NCBI RefSeq assembly: GCF_036227225.1
Contig: NZ_CP109444.1
Span: forward strand, 3,391,501 to 3,455,500
Direction of reading: 5' to 3'
Origin: Streptomyces sp. NBC_01478
GTDB taxonomy: Bacteria; Actinomycetota; Actinomycetes; Streptomycetales; Streptomycetaceae
DNA: 64,000 nucleotides
Shown here: piece after piece, positions 1 through 9,631 of the stretch
How positions within the stretch are numbered: position 1 is the first letter of the stretch
Layout: every line of letters starts with the position of its first letter
The notes under the pieces: model-generated
Told to the model about the DNA's origin: nothing
The model's input: only the letters and a program-made list of their open reading frames with translations
The model's database searches: none
Made by a program: the position numbers and the translations under genes

Positions 1-85
1 GGCGGAGGGAAGGCTTCAGGCGCCCTCCACCCTATTGCCTCCGGTGCCGTACCTGGTCATGTGTCTCGCGCGGCGAACTCCGTGC

Positions 86-625
86 TCACCCGGCGCGGTC
101 CTCCGGCCGCTCCGGGTCCTGGCGTGGCTGGGGCAGGACCGGCTGGAGGACGAGCATCCGCTCGACCAGGCGCAGGAACATCGCCACGTCGCGTATGAGG
201 TCGTCGGCGTCCCGGCGGGTCGCCGCGCCCTGGATGCCCGCCTCGGCCCGGGCACGGCGCCGGGCTCCGGAGGCGAACAGGGCGCTCCACTCGGTGAGTT
301 CGGGTGCTATCTCGGGGAGCACTTCCCAGGCGCTGCGGATACGGCCCCGGCGTCGGCTGGTGGGCTCTGGCTGGACCCGCGCGGCGAGTACCGCGGCGGC
401 GGTGCGCAGGGCGGCCAAGTGGGCTGTCGCATAGCGCTCGTTCGACGTCTCGAGGATGGCTGCCTCGTCCAGTCCGGCGCGGGCCTGGGCGAGGAGGTCG
501 AGGGCGGCGGGCGGGGCCGTGGCCCGGCGGAGCACGGGGTGCACATCGCTCGCCGGGCCGGTCAGTGAGGGGGCAGGGCCGGCGGCGCGGCGCCGACGGG
601 CGGCGGCTGCGGACGGGTGGGCCAT
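86..625 (-). CDS. SAV_6107-type HEPN domain protein
   Basis: A 179-residue soluble protein read from the ATG at 625, which has a GGAGG ribosome site 8 bases upstream; an ATG at 655 in the same frame lacks one. The N-terminal 30 residues are Arg/Ala-rich and probably disordered, followed by a helical region and a charged Pro/Arg tail. The helix contains RYATAH (Arg-X4-His), which fits the HEPN R-X4-6-H signature. I recognise the overall sequence as the Streptomyces family named after SAV_6107, whose role is unknown. It is divergent from the ABC/YhgE genes across a 171-bp promoter region. No partner nucleotidyltransferase gene lies beside it, so a toxin role is not supported. Confidence 0.72.
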   Translation of the reverse strand: MAHPSAAAARRRRAAGPAPSLTGPASDVHPVLRRATAPPAALDLLAQARAGLDEAAILETSNERYATAHLAALRTAAAVLAARVQPEPTSRRRGRIRSAWEVLPEIAPELTEWSALFASGARRRARAEAGIQGAATRRDADDLIRDVAMFLRLVERMLVLQPVLPQPRQDPERPEDRAG

Positions 626-751
626 GACGAACCTCCTGTCGTCGTGTGACGGCACGCCCAGTCAGGTGGTGCCGTATGTGCCCATCGTGAGGTATGGCAC
701 TGACAATCCGTTCTGACCTGCGCTTTTGCTTCGATCGAAGGTTCGCGTTAG

Positions 752-779
752 TTTTTGCACTGACCAGTCAGTTCAAAAA
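752..779. promoter_or_regulatory. Probable TetR operator
   Basis: Inverted repeat with 13-base arms, 752-764 and 767-779, around a CA centre; the core ACTGAC-CA-GTCAGT is perfect and the outer TTTTTG/CAAAAA flanks match, with one mismatch overall. It ends 17 bases before the GTG of the ABC gene. The 8-mer GCACTGAC recurs at 698-705. The TetR gene at 3608 closes the same locus, so I infer this is its operator. Confidence 0.6.
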
Positions 780-796
780 TACGGGATGGGGAAGCC

Positions 797-1489
797 GTGG
801 GTGGGGTCGGTGTCACCACCGAGGACTTCGGGCTCAAGGGGCCGCGCGGCTGGGCGTTCCGGGGAATCTCCCTGGACGCCGGGCCCGGCTCGCTGATCGC
901 CGTCGAGGGGCCGTCCGGGTCCGGGCGTACGAGCCTGCTGCTCGCGCTCACCGGGCGGATGAAGGCGTCCGAAGGGACCGCCCGCGTGGGCGAGTTCACG
1001 CTGTCGAAGCAGTCGGCGGCCGTACGGCGGGTGAGCGCGCTGGCCAATGTCGCCGGGGTCTCCGACCTCGACCCGGCGCTTACCGTCGGCGAGCATCTGC
1101 GTGAACGGGCGTTGCTGCAACGGCGGTTCGGGGACTCCGTGCGCGCGTTGCTGCGGCCGCGGTCCGAGCGGGCGGTGGAGGCGGGGCTGCGGATCGAGCG
1201 GGCGCTGACCGCCGCCGGTCTCGACCGCGAGGCGCTGCCCAAGGGAGCGCGGACCGCCGTACGGGATCTGGAACGGCCGCAGGAGGTGCGGCTGTCCATC
1301 GCGCTGGCGCTCGTCGGGCGGCCCGCGCTGCTCGGTGTGGACGACGTCGATCTCAAGCTCTCGGATGCCGAACGGGCGGAGATCTGGGGCCTGTTGAGGT
1401 CCCTCGCGGATTCCGGGACGACCGTCGTGGCGGTGTCCGCCGAAGGAACGGAGAAGGCCGATGCACGCGCCACGACTGGCCGCGCTTGA
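797..1489 (+). CDS. Degenerate ABC transporter ATP-binding protein
   Basis: A 230-residue P-loop protein with the layout of an ABC ATPase and a GTG start shortly after GGGGAAG. The Walker A loop at residues 38-45 reads GPSGSGRT, so Arg44 replaces the invariant Lys. The usual LSGGQ signature is not visible: the matching place reads RPQEVRLS. The Walker B-like segment LLGVDDVD has Asp where the catalytic Glu normally sits. It overlaps the next gene by 29 bases, so the two are translationally linked, and it probably serves or regulates the YhgE-type membrane protein. ATP hydrolysis may be weak or absent; a structural or sensing role is possible. Confidence 0.75.
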   Translation: MGGVGVTTEDFGLKGPRGWAFRGISLDAGPGSLIAVEGPSGSGRTSLLLALTGRMKASEGTARVGEFTLSKQSAAVRRVSALANVAGVSDLDPALTVGEHLRERALLQRRFGDSVRALLRPRSERAVEAGLRIERALTAAGLDREALPKGARTAVRDLERPQEVRLSIALALVGRPALLGVDDVDLKLSDAERAEIWGLLRSLADSGTTVVAVSAEGTEKADARATTGRA

Positions 1490-3545
1490 GCTGAGGCGCT
1501 TCGGCAGGGGGAAGCTGCCGCGTGCCGCGCTCGTCGCCCTCCTGCTGCTGCCGCTGCTGTACGGCGCCCTGTACCTGTGGTCCTTCTGGGACCCGTACGG
1601 CCGCCTGGACCGCATCCCCGTGGCGCTCGTCAACGACGACAAAGGGGCCAGTGCCGACGGGAAGAAGGTCACGGCGGGCGACGACATCACTCAAGGGCTG
1701 CGCGACAGCGGGACGTTCGAGTGGCACGAGGTGAGTGCGGCCACCGCGCGGAAGGGCGTCGAGGACGGGACGTACTACTTGTCGTTGACGATGCCGGCCG
1801 ACTTCAGTGAGCGCGTCACCTCCAGTGCGGGCGACTCCCCGGAGACGGGCGCGCTCCAGGTGCGGACGAACGACGCGAACAACTACATCGTCGGGCAGAT
1901 CTCCCGGACGGTGTTCAGCGAGGTGCGGTCGGCCGCGTCCACGAAGGCCTCGCGGACCTTCCTGGACCGGATCTTCGTGTCGTTCTCCGACATCCACGGC
2001 GAGACCGTGAAGGCGGCCGACGGCGCCGACAAGCTCAAGGGCGGCATCGGTACGGCCAAGGAGGGCTCCAAGGATCTCGCCGACGGCCTGAAGGACGCCA
2101 AGGAGGGCAGCGGCAAGCTCTCCACGGGCCTGAAGAGGCTCGACACGGGCGCGGGCGACCTGGCGGACGGCTCGCGGCAGGTCGCGGCGGGGACGCAGAC
2201 CCTCGCCGACACGGTCAACGGGGTCGCCGACAAGGTGGGGCCCTTCCTGAAGGACAACGAGAAGACCATCGGGGACACGGCTCAGTTGGTCGCCGACTCG
2301 GCGAAGACGATCCGCGCCAACCTGGGCACCCTGGTGAAGACGGCCCCGGTCGCCGCCAAGGGCGCGCACGCGGCTTCGGACACCCTGGACGAGGTCTACA
2401 GGGCGCGCTGCGAAAGCGTCGTCCTGAAGGATGACGCCTGTCCCGACCTGAAGAAGGCCGCCACGGCCGCCTCGGATGTCGCGAAGGTCGCCGACGACGT
2501 GAACAGCCTGGTGGCCGATCAGAACGGCGACCTGAAGAAGCTCGACGCGAACCTCCGCACGCTCCAGACGCAGGCCCAGGCGCTCGCCGACCGCGCACCG
2601 CACCTCGCCGAGGACCTCGACGACGCGGTGGCCAAGGTCAACAGGTTGAACGACGGTGCCTCGAAGGTCGCCGCGGGTGCCAAGAGCCTGCACACGGGGC
2701 TCGGCACGGCCAAGACCGGCGCCGTCGACCTGGACACCGGAGTCGGCAGACTCAGGACAGGGGCCGTGGATCTCAGCGGCGGCCTGTACAAGCTCGTCGA
2801 CGGCTCCGGGAAGCTCGCCGGCGGACTGCACGACGGCGCCGCGCAGATCCCGGACTACGACAAGCAGGACCGCGACCAGCGCACCGGCGTCATGGCCGAC
2901 CCGGTCCAACTCGCCTCCCAGGACCTGCACAAGGCCCCCAACTACGGCACCGGATTCGCCCCGTACTTCATCCCGCTGTCCCTGTGGGTGGGCGCGATGG
3001 TGGCCTACATGCTGATCGCGCCCATGAACCGGCGGGCGCTCGCCGCCGGTGCCTCGGCCTGGCGGATCGCGCTCGCGGGCTGGCTGCCGGTGGTCGCGGT
3101 CGGGGTGCTCCAGACGGTGGCCCTGATGGCCGTACTGCACTGGGCGATCGGCCTGGAGATGGCACGCGCGGCCGGCACGGTCGGCTTCCTGTTCCTGGTG
3201 ACGGCGTGCTTCGCGGCGATCGTGCAGTGGCTGAACGCCCGGTTCGGGGCGGCGGGCCGGATCCTCGTACTCGCCCTGCTGATGCTCCAGTTGACGTCGG
3301 CGGGCGGCACCTATCCGGTGCAGACCAGCCCGGGCTTCTTCAACGCGATCCACCCCTTCTTGCCGATGAGTTACATAGTCGAGGCCCTACGGAGGCTCAT
3401 CACGGGCGGCGGTCTGGAACCGGTGTGGCACGCGTGCGTGGTGCTCACCGCCTTCACCGCGGGTGCCCTCGCACTGACCGCGCTGTCGGCGCGCCGCCGC
3501 CAGGTGTGGACGCTGGACCGGCTGCACCCGGAGCTGACCCTGTGA
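1461..3545 (+). CDS. YhgE/Pip-type membrane protein
   Basis: A 694-residue membrane protein. One transmembrane helix lies at about residues 19-40. A long extracytoplasmic middle region (about 190-480) is rich in LxxG/GAxxL heptad-like repeats of the kind seen in YhgE/Pip and phage-infection proteins. About five membrane helices follow from about residue 505 to 680, the ABC-2 permease-like part. The ATG at 1461 lies inside the end of the ABC gene, so the pair forms one operon. Homologues include Pip, the lactococcal phage infection protein, and EsaA-like proteins of type VII secretion; the substrate in Streptomyces is unknown. A TetR gene follows 62 bases later. Confidence 0.82.
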   Translation: MHAPRLAALELRRFGRGKLPRAALVALLLLPLLYGALYLWSFWDPYGRLDRIPVALVNDDKGASADGKKVTAGDDITQGLRDSGTFEWHEVSAATARKGVEDGTYYLSLTMPADFSERVTSSAGDSPETGALQVRTNDANNYIVGQISRTVFSEVRSAASTKASRTFLDRIFVSFSDIHGETVKAADGADKLKGGIGTAKEGSKDLADGLKDAKEGSGKLSTGLKRLDTGAGDLADGSRQVAAGTQTLADTVNGVADKVGPFLKDNEKTIGDTAQLVADSAKTIRANLGTLVKTAPVAAKGAHAASDTLDEVYRARCESVVLKDDACPDLKKAATAASDVAKVADDVNSLVADQNGDLKKLDANLRTLQTQAQALADRAPHLAEDLDDAVAKVNRLNDGASKVAAGAKSLHTGLGTAKTGAVDLDTGVGRLRTGAVDLSGGLYKLVDGSGKLAGGLHDGAAQIPDYDKQDRDQRTGVMADPVQLASQDLHKAPNYGTGFAPYFIPLSLWVGAMVAYMLIAPMNRRALAAGASAWRIALAGWLPVVAVGVLQTVALMAVLHWAIGLEMARAAGTVGFLFLVTACFAAIVQWLNARFGAAGRILVLALLMLQLTSAGGTYPVQTSPGFFNAIHPFLPMSYIVEALRRLITGGGLEPVWHACVVLTAFTAGALALTALSARRRQVWTLDRLHPELTL

Positions 3546-3607
3546 CCCCGCCCAGGACCCCGACACCCGTGCCCGGCGCCGGAGCCGGGCCTGTGACAAT
3601 CAGGCCC

Positions 3608-4237
3608 ATGGAAAGCAGCAGCACCCCGTCGGGCGGCAGCACGCGCCGCGAGGCCACCCGGCAGAAGCTCTACGAGGCAGCCGTCACGCTCATCGCCGAA
3701 CAGGGCTTCTCGGCCACCACGGTGGACGAGATCGCCGAGCGTGCCGGGGTCGCGAAGGGCACCGTCTACTACAACTTCGCCAGCAAGTCCGTCCTGTTCG
3801 AGGAGCTGCTGCGGCACGGCGTCGGCCTCCTCACCGCCTCGCTGCGGGAGGCGGCCGAGCAGACGGCCCGGGACGGCGGCAGCAAGGTGGACGCCCTGGA
3901 CGCGATGATCCGCGCGGGCCTCGGCTTCATCGCCCGCTACCCGTCCTTCACCCAGCTCTACGTGGCCGAGCTGTGGCGCACCAACCGCTCCTGGCAGCCC
4001 ACGCTCATGGTGGTGCGGCAGCAGGTGAACGCGGCCATCGAGGACGTGCTGCACGCGGGCGTGGACAACGGCGAGTTCAGCCCTGGGATCGATGTCCGGC
4101 TGACCGCGGCCGCGCTGGTCGGGATGGTCCTGGTGGCCGCCCTGGACTGGCAGTCGTTCCAGCCGGAGCGCTCTCTGGACGACGTCCACTCGGCGCTGTC
4201 CCGACTGCTCCAGGGGCGGGTCAGCGGGGGCCGCTGA
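3608..4237 (+). CDS. TetR/AcrR family transcriptional regulator
   Basis: A 209-residue regulator. The N-terminal TetR helix-turn-helix spans about residues 18-65 and includes TVDEIAERAGVAKGTVYYNF and the KSVLFEEL helix; the rest is an all-helical ligand/dimer domain. The ATG at 3608 was chosen because the helix-turn-helix begins about 20 residues later; the upstream frame stays open only because of high GC. It follows the ABC/YhgE pair in the same direction, and the palindrome at 752-779 is the likely target, giving ligand-controlled autoregulation of the three genes. A strong hairpin follows the stop codon. Confidence 0.85.
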   Translation: MESSSTPSGGSTRREATRQKLYEAAVTLIAEQGFSATTVDEIAERAGVAKGTVYYNFASKSVLFEELLRHGVGLLTASLREAAEQTARDGGSKVDALDAMIRAGLGFIARYPSFTQLYVAELWRTNRSWQPTLMVVRQQVNAAIEDVLHAGVDNGEFSPGIDVRLTAAALVGMVLVAALDWQSFQPERSLDDVHSALSRLLQGRVSGGR

Positions 4238-4250
4238 GCGCACACACAGA

Positions 4251-4302
4251 AGCGCCGGTCCGTTGTGGCCGCGTCCCCCGCGGGCCACCTCGAACCGGCG
4301 CT
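4251..4302 (+). terminator. Terminator hairpin after the TetR gene
   Basis: Outer arms AGCGCCGGT (4251-4259) and ACCGGCGCT (4294-4302) pair perfectly, and an inner GTGGCC/GGCCAC pair lies inside. It starts 13 bases after the TetR stop. There is no long T run, which is common in Streptomyces. Confidence 0.6.
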
Positions 4303-4583
4303 CCCTTGTGCTTCCCCCGTACGTTCCCCCTGTTGGAACCCCCGTTGGTCAGTCCCAGGGCTCCCCCGTGCCTCGCTTCCGCCGAGAATCCGGCGGAAGG
4401 AGCGGCCAAGGGCGCGGGCCCCGTTCCGCCGCCCCGTGTCGGCGGTACCGGAGCCGCGCCCCTTTCCGTGTCTCCACTCTCTCGTTCGCGCAGGTCGCAC
4501 CCCATCCGCGCGCGTACTCATCTCACTCCCTAGGTACGGATACTCAGCCGTACGCACTCAGGCCCAGGACGCCCCGTTGCCGA
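4303..4583. other. Gene-free leader region
   Basis: C/T-rich stretch between the TetR terminator and the DUF4126 gene. Frames open through it are GC-driven and look unlike protein. I see a short inverted repeat (CTTCCGCC...GGCGGAAG, near 4376-4400) and no recognisable RNA. It presumably carries the promoter of the next gene. Confidence 0.4.
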
Positions 4584-4601
4584 GTGGTTACTATCGCCTC
4601 C

Positions 4602-5228
4602 GTGTCCGTACTCCCCCTGGTCTTCACCAGCGGCTGGGCCAGCGGCGTCAACGCGTACGCGGTGGTGCTGCTGCTCGGGATCTTCGGCGCGACCGGAGTG
4701 ACCGACGCGGTCCCCGAGTCGCTGCAACGCCCCGAGGTCCTCATCGCGGCGGGCGTGCTGTTCGTGTGCGAGGCGATCGCCGACAAGATTCCTTACGTCG
4801 ACTCCGTGTGGGACTCCGTGCACACGCTGATCCGGCCGGCCGCCGGGGCCTGGGTCGGAGCGGTCCTCGCGGGGCACAGCGGTTCGCTGAACGACGTGGC
4901 GGCGGGAGTGATCGGCGGTTCGACGGCGCTGGCCAGCCATACCGTCAAGACCGGGACGCGGATGGCGATCAACACCTCGCCCGAGCCGTTCAGCAACGTG
5001 ATCATGAGCTTCGCGGAGGATCTCGGGGTCGGCGGGATCGTCACGTTCGCGATGTTCCATCCCGAGGCGGCGGCGATCATCGCGGCCGTGCTGCTGGCCG
5101 CCGGACTCATCGTCCTGTTCTTCCTGATCTCGCGGATCCGCCGCTTCCTGCGCCGCCGGGCCCAGCGCCGGGAGGAGAAACGCCTCGCCTCGCACATGGG
5201 CCGACCACCGGACCCGCCACCGTGGTGA
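4602..5228 (+). CDS. DUF4126 domain membrane protein
   Basis: About 208 residues. I recognise the DUF4126 family from its opening hydrophobic segment (PLVFTSGWASGVNAY) and the pattern of four to five membrane helices, ending with a basic cytoplasmic tail (RRFLRRRAQRREEKR). Function unknown. The start is uncertain: GTG at 4602 gives the family-like N-terminus, while GTG at 4584 in the same frame has a possible AGGAC ribosome site and adds six residues. It stands alone, 45 bases ahead of the next gene in the same direction, and may be co-transcribed with it. Confidence 0.72.
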   Translation: MSVLPLVFTSGWASGVNAYAVVLLLGIFGATGVTDAVPESLQRPEVLIAAGVLFVCEAIADKIPYVDSVWDSVHTLIRPAAGAWVGAVLAGHSGSLNDVAAGVIGGSTALASHTVKTGTRMAINTSPEPFSNVIMSFAEDLGVGGIVTFAMFHPEAAAIIAAVLLAAGLIVLFFLISRIRRFLRRRAQRREEKRLASHMGRPPDPPPW

Positions 5229-5273
5229 CAGCCCGTGGCCGGACTGTCAGTGGCGGCCGATAAAGTCGCAGGC

Positions 5274-6785
5274 ATGGCACGGATTGCGGTGATCGGCGCC
5301 GGCATGGGCGCGATGGCGGCCGCTGCCCGGCTGGCCGTCGCGGGCCACCGGGTGGCGGTGTACGAGCGTACGGAGACGTACGGCGGTGCGGTGCGCCGCT
5401 TCGAGCGGGACGGGTTCGCCTTCGACACCGGCCCCGGACTGCTGCCCGTGCCCGCGGTCTTCCGCGACCTGTTCATCAAGACCGGCAAGGAGCCGCTGGA
5501 GGACCTGGTCGAGCTGGTCCAGGTCGACCCGTCCTCCCGGCACGTCTTCGCGGACGGCGCGGCGGTGTCGTTGCCGAACGCTTCCCGCGCAGGTGTCGTC
5601 ACAGCCCTGGAGGAGGCCCTGGGCGGCGGCGCGGGGCAGCGCTGGGGCGACTTCCTGATCAGGGCCCGCGAGGCCTGGGACCGCACCCGCAGACCCCTCC
5701 TGGAGGAGCCCCTGTGGCCCAACTGGTCGGTGCTGGCCGGGCAGGAGCCCTATCCGGCGGTCCCGCACAAGAAACTGCTGCGCACGCGCAGGGCGAGCAC
5801 CCTCGCCGAGATCGGCGCATGGGAGCTGCGTGACGAGCGCCTGACGGCCCTCCTGGAGAGCCACGCGCTCGCGTACGGCCTCGAACCCCGGACCGCTCCG
5901 GCCAGCGCGGCCGTGCTGCCGTACATGGAGCACGCCTTCGGCACCTGGTATGTGCGGGGCGGCATGCGGGAGTTGGCGCGCGCGGTGTACGAGCGGTGCG
6001 TGGCGAGAAGGGTCGAGTTCGTCTTCGGGGCCGAGGTCACCCGGGTCCTGGAGAAGGACGGGCGGGCGGCGGGGATCGAGCTGGCCGACGGTCAGGTGGT
6101 CGACGCGGACCATGTCGTCGCCGACGTGGACCCGGCGCGGCTGCGGGCCCTGACGGACCGTCCGCTGGACGAGGACGGCGATGTGCGGGCCGATCCGGAC
6201 TCGCCCCGGCCGGTGCGCTTGACGCTCCTGCTGGCGCTGCGCGGCCCGCGCGAGGCCGGAGCCGTCCACCGGACAGTGGTCCACGCGCCGGACCGCGAGG
6301 CCGAGTTGGACTTCCTGGTCTCCCCCGGCGGCGACGAGCCCCACTGTCCCACGGTGACCGTGCTGCGCCCGGACGACCCCACGCTGCGGCCGGACGGCGA
6401 GCACGAGTCGGCGGTGGTGTCCGCCGTGCTGCCGGGCGAGGCCGGCTGGGAGGACGCGGGCACGGTCCGGCGGTACACGGACTTCCTCCTCGAAGCCGCC
6501 GGACGGGCCGTCCCGGGGCTGCGCGAGCGTCTGTTGTGGCACGAGGTGCGCACCCCCGGGGACACGGAGGGCGAGACGGGGGCCCGCTTCGGCGCCGTAC
6601 CGGCCCCCTCGCTCGCGGCGGGCCGGGGCCGTTTCCTGCACCCGGCGAACAGCACGCGCCTGCCCGGGCTCTACCGGGTCGGCGGCTGGTCGCACCCCGG
6701 CGGCGGGCTTCCGCACGCCGGTATGTCGGGGGCGCTGGTCGCCGGGCTGATCGTGGAGGGACCGCAGTTCAGAGGGTCTCAATAG
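5274..6785 (+). CDS. CrtI-like NAD(P)/FAD-dependent oxidoreductase
   Basis: A 503-residue flavoprotein of the phytoene desaturase/amine oxidase superfamily. The N-terminal Rossmann motif IAVIGAGMGAMAAAARLA binds FAD, followed by the CrtI-like GGAVRRFERDGFAFDTGPGL. The C-terminus carries the FAD-closing segment GGWSHPGGGLPHAGMSGALVAGLI. ATG 5274 precedes the Rossmann strand directly. It is not next to carotenoid genes, so a carotenoid substrate is not supported; related stand-alone actinobacterial proteins have no assigned substrate. Its 3' end is convergent with the membrane protein gene, with three bases between. Confidence 0.8.
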   Translation: MARIAVIGAGMGAMAAAARLAVAGHRVAVYERTETYGGAVRRFERDGFAFDTGPGLLPVPAVFRDLFIKTGKEPLEDLVELVQVDPSSRHVFADGAAVSLPNASRAGVVTALEEALGGGAGQRWGDFLIRAREAWDRTRRPLLEEPLWPNWSVLAGQEPYPAVPHKKLLRTRRASTLAEIGAWELRDERLTALLESHALAYGLEPRTAPASAAVLPYMEHAFGTWYVRGGMRELARAVYERCVARRVEFVFGAEVTRVLEKDGRAAGIELADGQVVDADHVVADVDPARLRALTDRPLDEDGDVRADPDSPRPVRLTLLLALRGPREAGAVHRTVVHAPDREAELDFLVSPGGDEPHCPTVTVLRPDDPTLRPDGEHESAVVSAVLPGEAGWEDAGTVRRYTDFLLEAAGRAVPGLRERLLWHEVRTPGDTEGETGARFGAVPAPSLAAGRGRFLHPANSTRLPGLYRVGGWSHPGGGLPHAGMSGALVAGLIVEGPQFRGSQ

Positions 6786-6788
6786 GCT

Positions 6789-7778
6789 TCAGAAACGGTA
6801 CTGCTCGTCGTAGCCGGTGTTCTGCTGCGGCTGCTGCTGGCCGTTCCCGTTCTGAGTGTTGGCGTCGTACGGGTACTGCTGCTGCTCCGGCGGGACTTCG
6901 CCGCCGTAGGTCTCGTCGTTGCGCTGCTGCGGGACCCACACGCCGCCGGCCGGGGTCTCGCCGCCGTAGCCGGTGTTGCCGTACTGGTCCTGCGTGTAGC
7001 CCTGCTGGGGGTACTGCTGCTGGCCGTCGTAGCCCGTGTCGTAGCCGGTGCCGCCGTACGTCTGGGTGCCGATGTACGGGTCGGAGTAGGCCGCGTACTG
7101 CTGCTGGCCGGTCGTGTCGTAGCCGTACTGCTGCTGGTCGTAGCCCGTGTAGTTGGCGTCGTAGCCGTAGGACTGGTCCTGGGGCTGGCCGGCGGCCGCT
7201 GCCGCGTACGCCTGGTCCGTACCCGCGTAGTCGGGGTCGGTGGCGTTCGCGAACGCGGCAGCGCTGTACACGCCGTAGGAACCGGTGTCGTCCGGGAGGG
7301 GCTGCGGCTCGTAGACCGAGGTGGACTCGGCGGCCGTGGGAGTGAGGGGGCGGTTCGGGGTGAACACGTCGTCGCGGTCGAAGTCGTCGTCCTGGCCGAA
7401 GGCCGACTTGTTCTGGCCGTACTCCTGGAAGCCGCTCTCCGCCCCTTCGAGGCCGGAGGCCTCCAGGTTCGGGTCCTGCTCGTCCGGCTCGCCGCGGCGG
7501 CGCTTGGTGCCACCCGCGCCCGGTCGGCCGGAGACCGCCCAGCCCGCTTCGAAGCCGCGGCGGAACGACAGCGTGACGTAGGTCTGGCCGACGGCGAAGG
7601 CCACCGCGCCCAGGCCGATCACGACGACGGAAGGGATCAGCACCCCGAGCACGACGCCCAGGAAGCCGACGAAGGCGAGCAGCCGCCAGCGCAGCCTCGC
7701 CTTGTACTGCAGCAACACCTCACCGAGCAACCACAGTGCGACGATGCCGAACGCGATGTAGAGGACCGTCCAGCCCAT
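6789..7778 (-). CDS. Membrane protein with Tyr/Gln/Gly-rich low-complexity tail
   Basis: A 329-residue protein starting at ATG 7778. The first ~95 residues hold two to three membrane helices (TVLYIAFGIVALWLLGEVLL, then LLAFVGFLGVVLGVLIPSVV and a Val/Ile/Gly-rich helix). The rest is cytoplasmic and low in complexity: the last 176 residues contain 26 Tyr and 31 Gln, mostly in QQQY, TGYD and YGYD units, ending YDEQYRF. The tail resembles prion-like or FUS-like disordered domains in composition, not a known fold. Function unknown. It lies downstream of metF in the same direction with 56 bases between. Confidence 0.75.
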   Translation of the reverse strand: MGWTVLYIAFGIVALWLLGEVLLQYKARLRWRLLAFVGFLGVVLGVLIPSVVVIGLGAVAFAVGQTYVTLSFRRGFEAGWAVSGRPGAGGTKRRRGEPDEQDPNLEASGLEGAESGFQEYGQNKSAFGQDDDFDRDDVFTPNRPLTPTAAESTSVYEPQPLPDDTGSYGVYSAAAFANATDPDYAGTDQAYAAAAAGQPQDQSYGYDANYTGYDQQQYGYDTTGQQQYAAYSDPYIGTQTYGGTGYDTGYDGQQQYPQQGYTQDQYGNTGYGGETPAGGVWVPQQRNDETYGGEVPPEQQQYPYDANTQNGNGQQQPQQNTGYDEQYRF

Positions 7779-7834
7779 GTACGCCCCTCTCCCAGTGGCC
7801 GCTACGCAGTGTGTCGTATGTCCGGGCGGCCGGT

Positions 7835-8767
<933 letters not shown>

Positions 8768-8868
8768 TTAGTCAGGGCGTGGCGGTCACCCAACCGGAAC
8801 GGGGAATTTGCCTGTTTTGTCGCCCTCTTGTCCACCCATCGGACAGCAAGGCTCCAGCCGTACGCCCC

Positions 8869-9543
8869 TCAGGCCTGCCGCAGCCTCTTCGCGAACTCCG
8901 CCGCCGCCGCGCCCGGATCGTCGGCCTCCGTGATCGCCCGTACGACGACGACCCGGCGGGCGCCCGCTTCGAGCACCTCGTCGAGGTTGCCGAGGTCGAT
9001 GCCGCCGATGGCGAACCAGGGGCGGTCGGTGCCCAGGGCGGCCGTGTACCGGACCAGGTCGAGGCCGGGCGCGTGCCGGCCCGGCTTGGTCGGGGTGGGC
9101 CAGCACGGGCCCGTGCAGAAGTAGTCCACGCCCTCCTGGACGGCGGCCGCGGCGGCCTCCCGCTCGGCGTGCGTGGAGCGGCCGACGAGGATGTCGTCGC
9201 CGAGGATCGCCCGGGCGGCGGGGACCGGGAGGTCACCCTGGCCCAGGTGCAGTACGTCGGCGCCGGCGGCGTGGGCCACGTCCGCGCGGTCGTTGACCGC
9301 GAGGAGTCTGCCGTGCCGGGCGCAGGCGTCGGCGAACACCCGGAGGTGCTCCAGCTCCTCGGCGGCCTCCATGCCCTTGTCGCGCAACTGCACGATGTCG
9401 ACCCCGCCGGCCAGGACCGCGCCCAGGAACTCCGCGAGGTCGCCCTGGCGCCTGCGGGCGTCCGTGCAGAGGTAGACCCGGGCGTCGGCGAACTCCGCGC
9501 GCGCGGAGACGGCGGTTGCGCCGGGCAGGTGGGTGTCGGGCAT
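8869..9543 (-). CDS. thiE: Thiamine-phosphate synthase
   Basis: 224 residues. Joins HMP-PP to the thiazole phosphate to make thiamine phosphate. Conserved segments: VYLCTD at the first strand, [40 protein letters not shown], and the diphosphate loop [13 protein letters not shown]. The start at ATG 9543 has GGGGGA 8 bases upstream, preferred over ATG 9564. It faces away from the thiOSG operon, and no second TPP riboswitch is seen in the short gap before it. Confidence 0.93.
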   Translation of the reverse strand: MPDTHLPGATAVSARAEFADARVYLCTDARRRQGDLAEFLGAVLAGGVDIVQLRDKGMEAAEELEHLRVFADACARHGRLLAVNDRADVAHAAGADVLHLGQGDLPVPAARAILGDDILVGRSTHAEREAAAAAVQEGVDYFCTGPCWPTPTKPGRHAPGLDLVRYTAALGTDRPWFAIGGIDLGNLDEVLEAGARRVVVVRAITEADDPGAAAAEFAKRLRQA

Positions 9544-9631
9544 GCAGGTGTCCCCCGTTGTCATGGCGTGGTGCCGTGTACGGGCCGCGGGCGAGCGTCG
9601 CCGCGGCCCGTACACCGGTCGGTCGTGCGGG

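Noticed and set aside
1353..3353. 666-codon minus-strand open frame opposite the YhgE gene
   Set aside because: Arg/Gly/His-rich, no domain, and fully antisense to a clear membrane protein gene; typical high-GC artefact.
5274..6785. Phytoene desaturase of a carotenoid cluster
   Set aside because: No crt genes nearby; the fold alone does not give the substrate.
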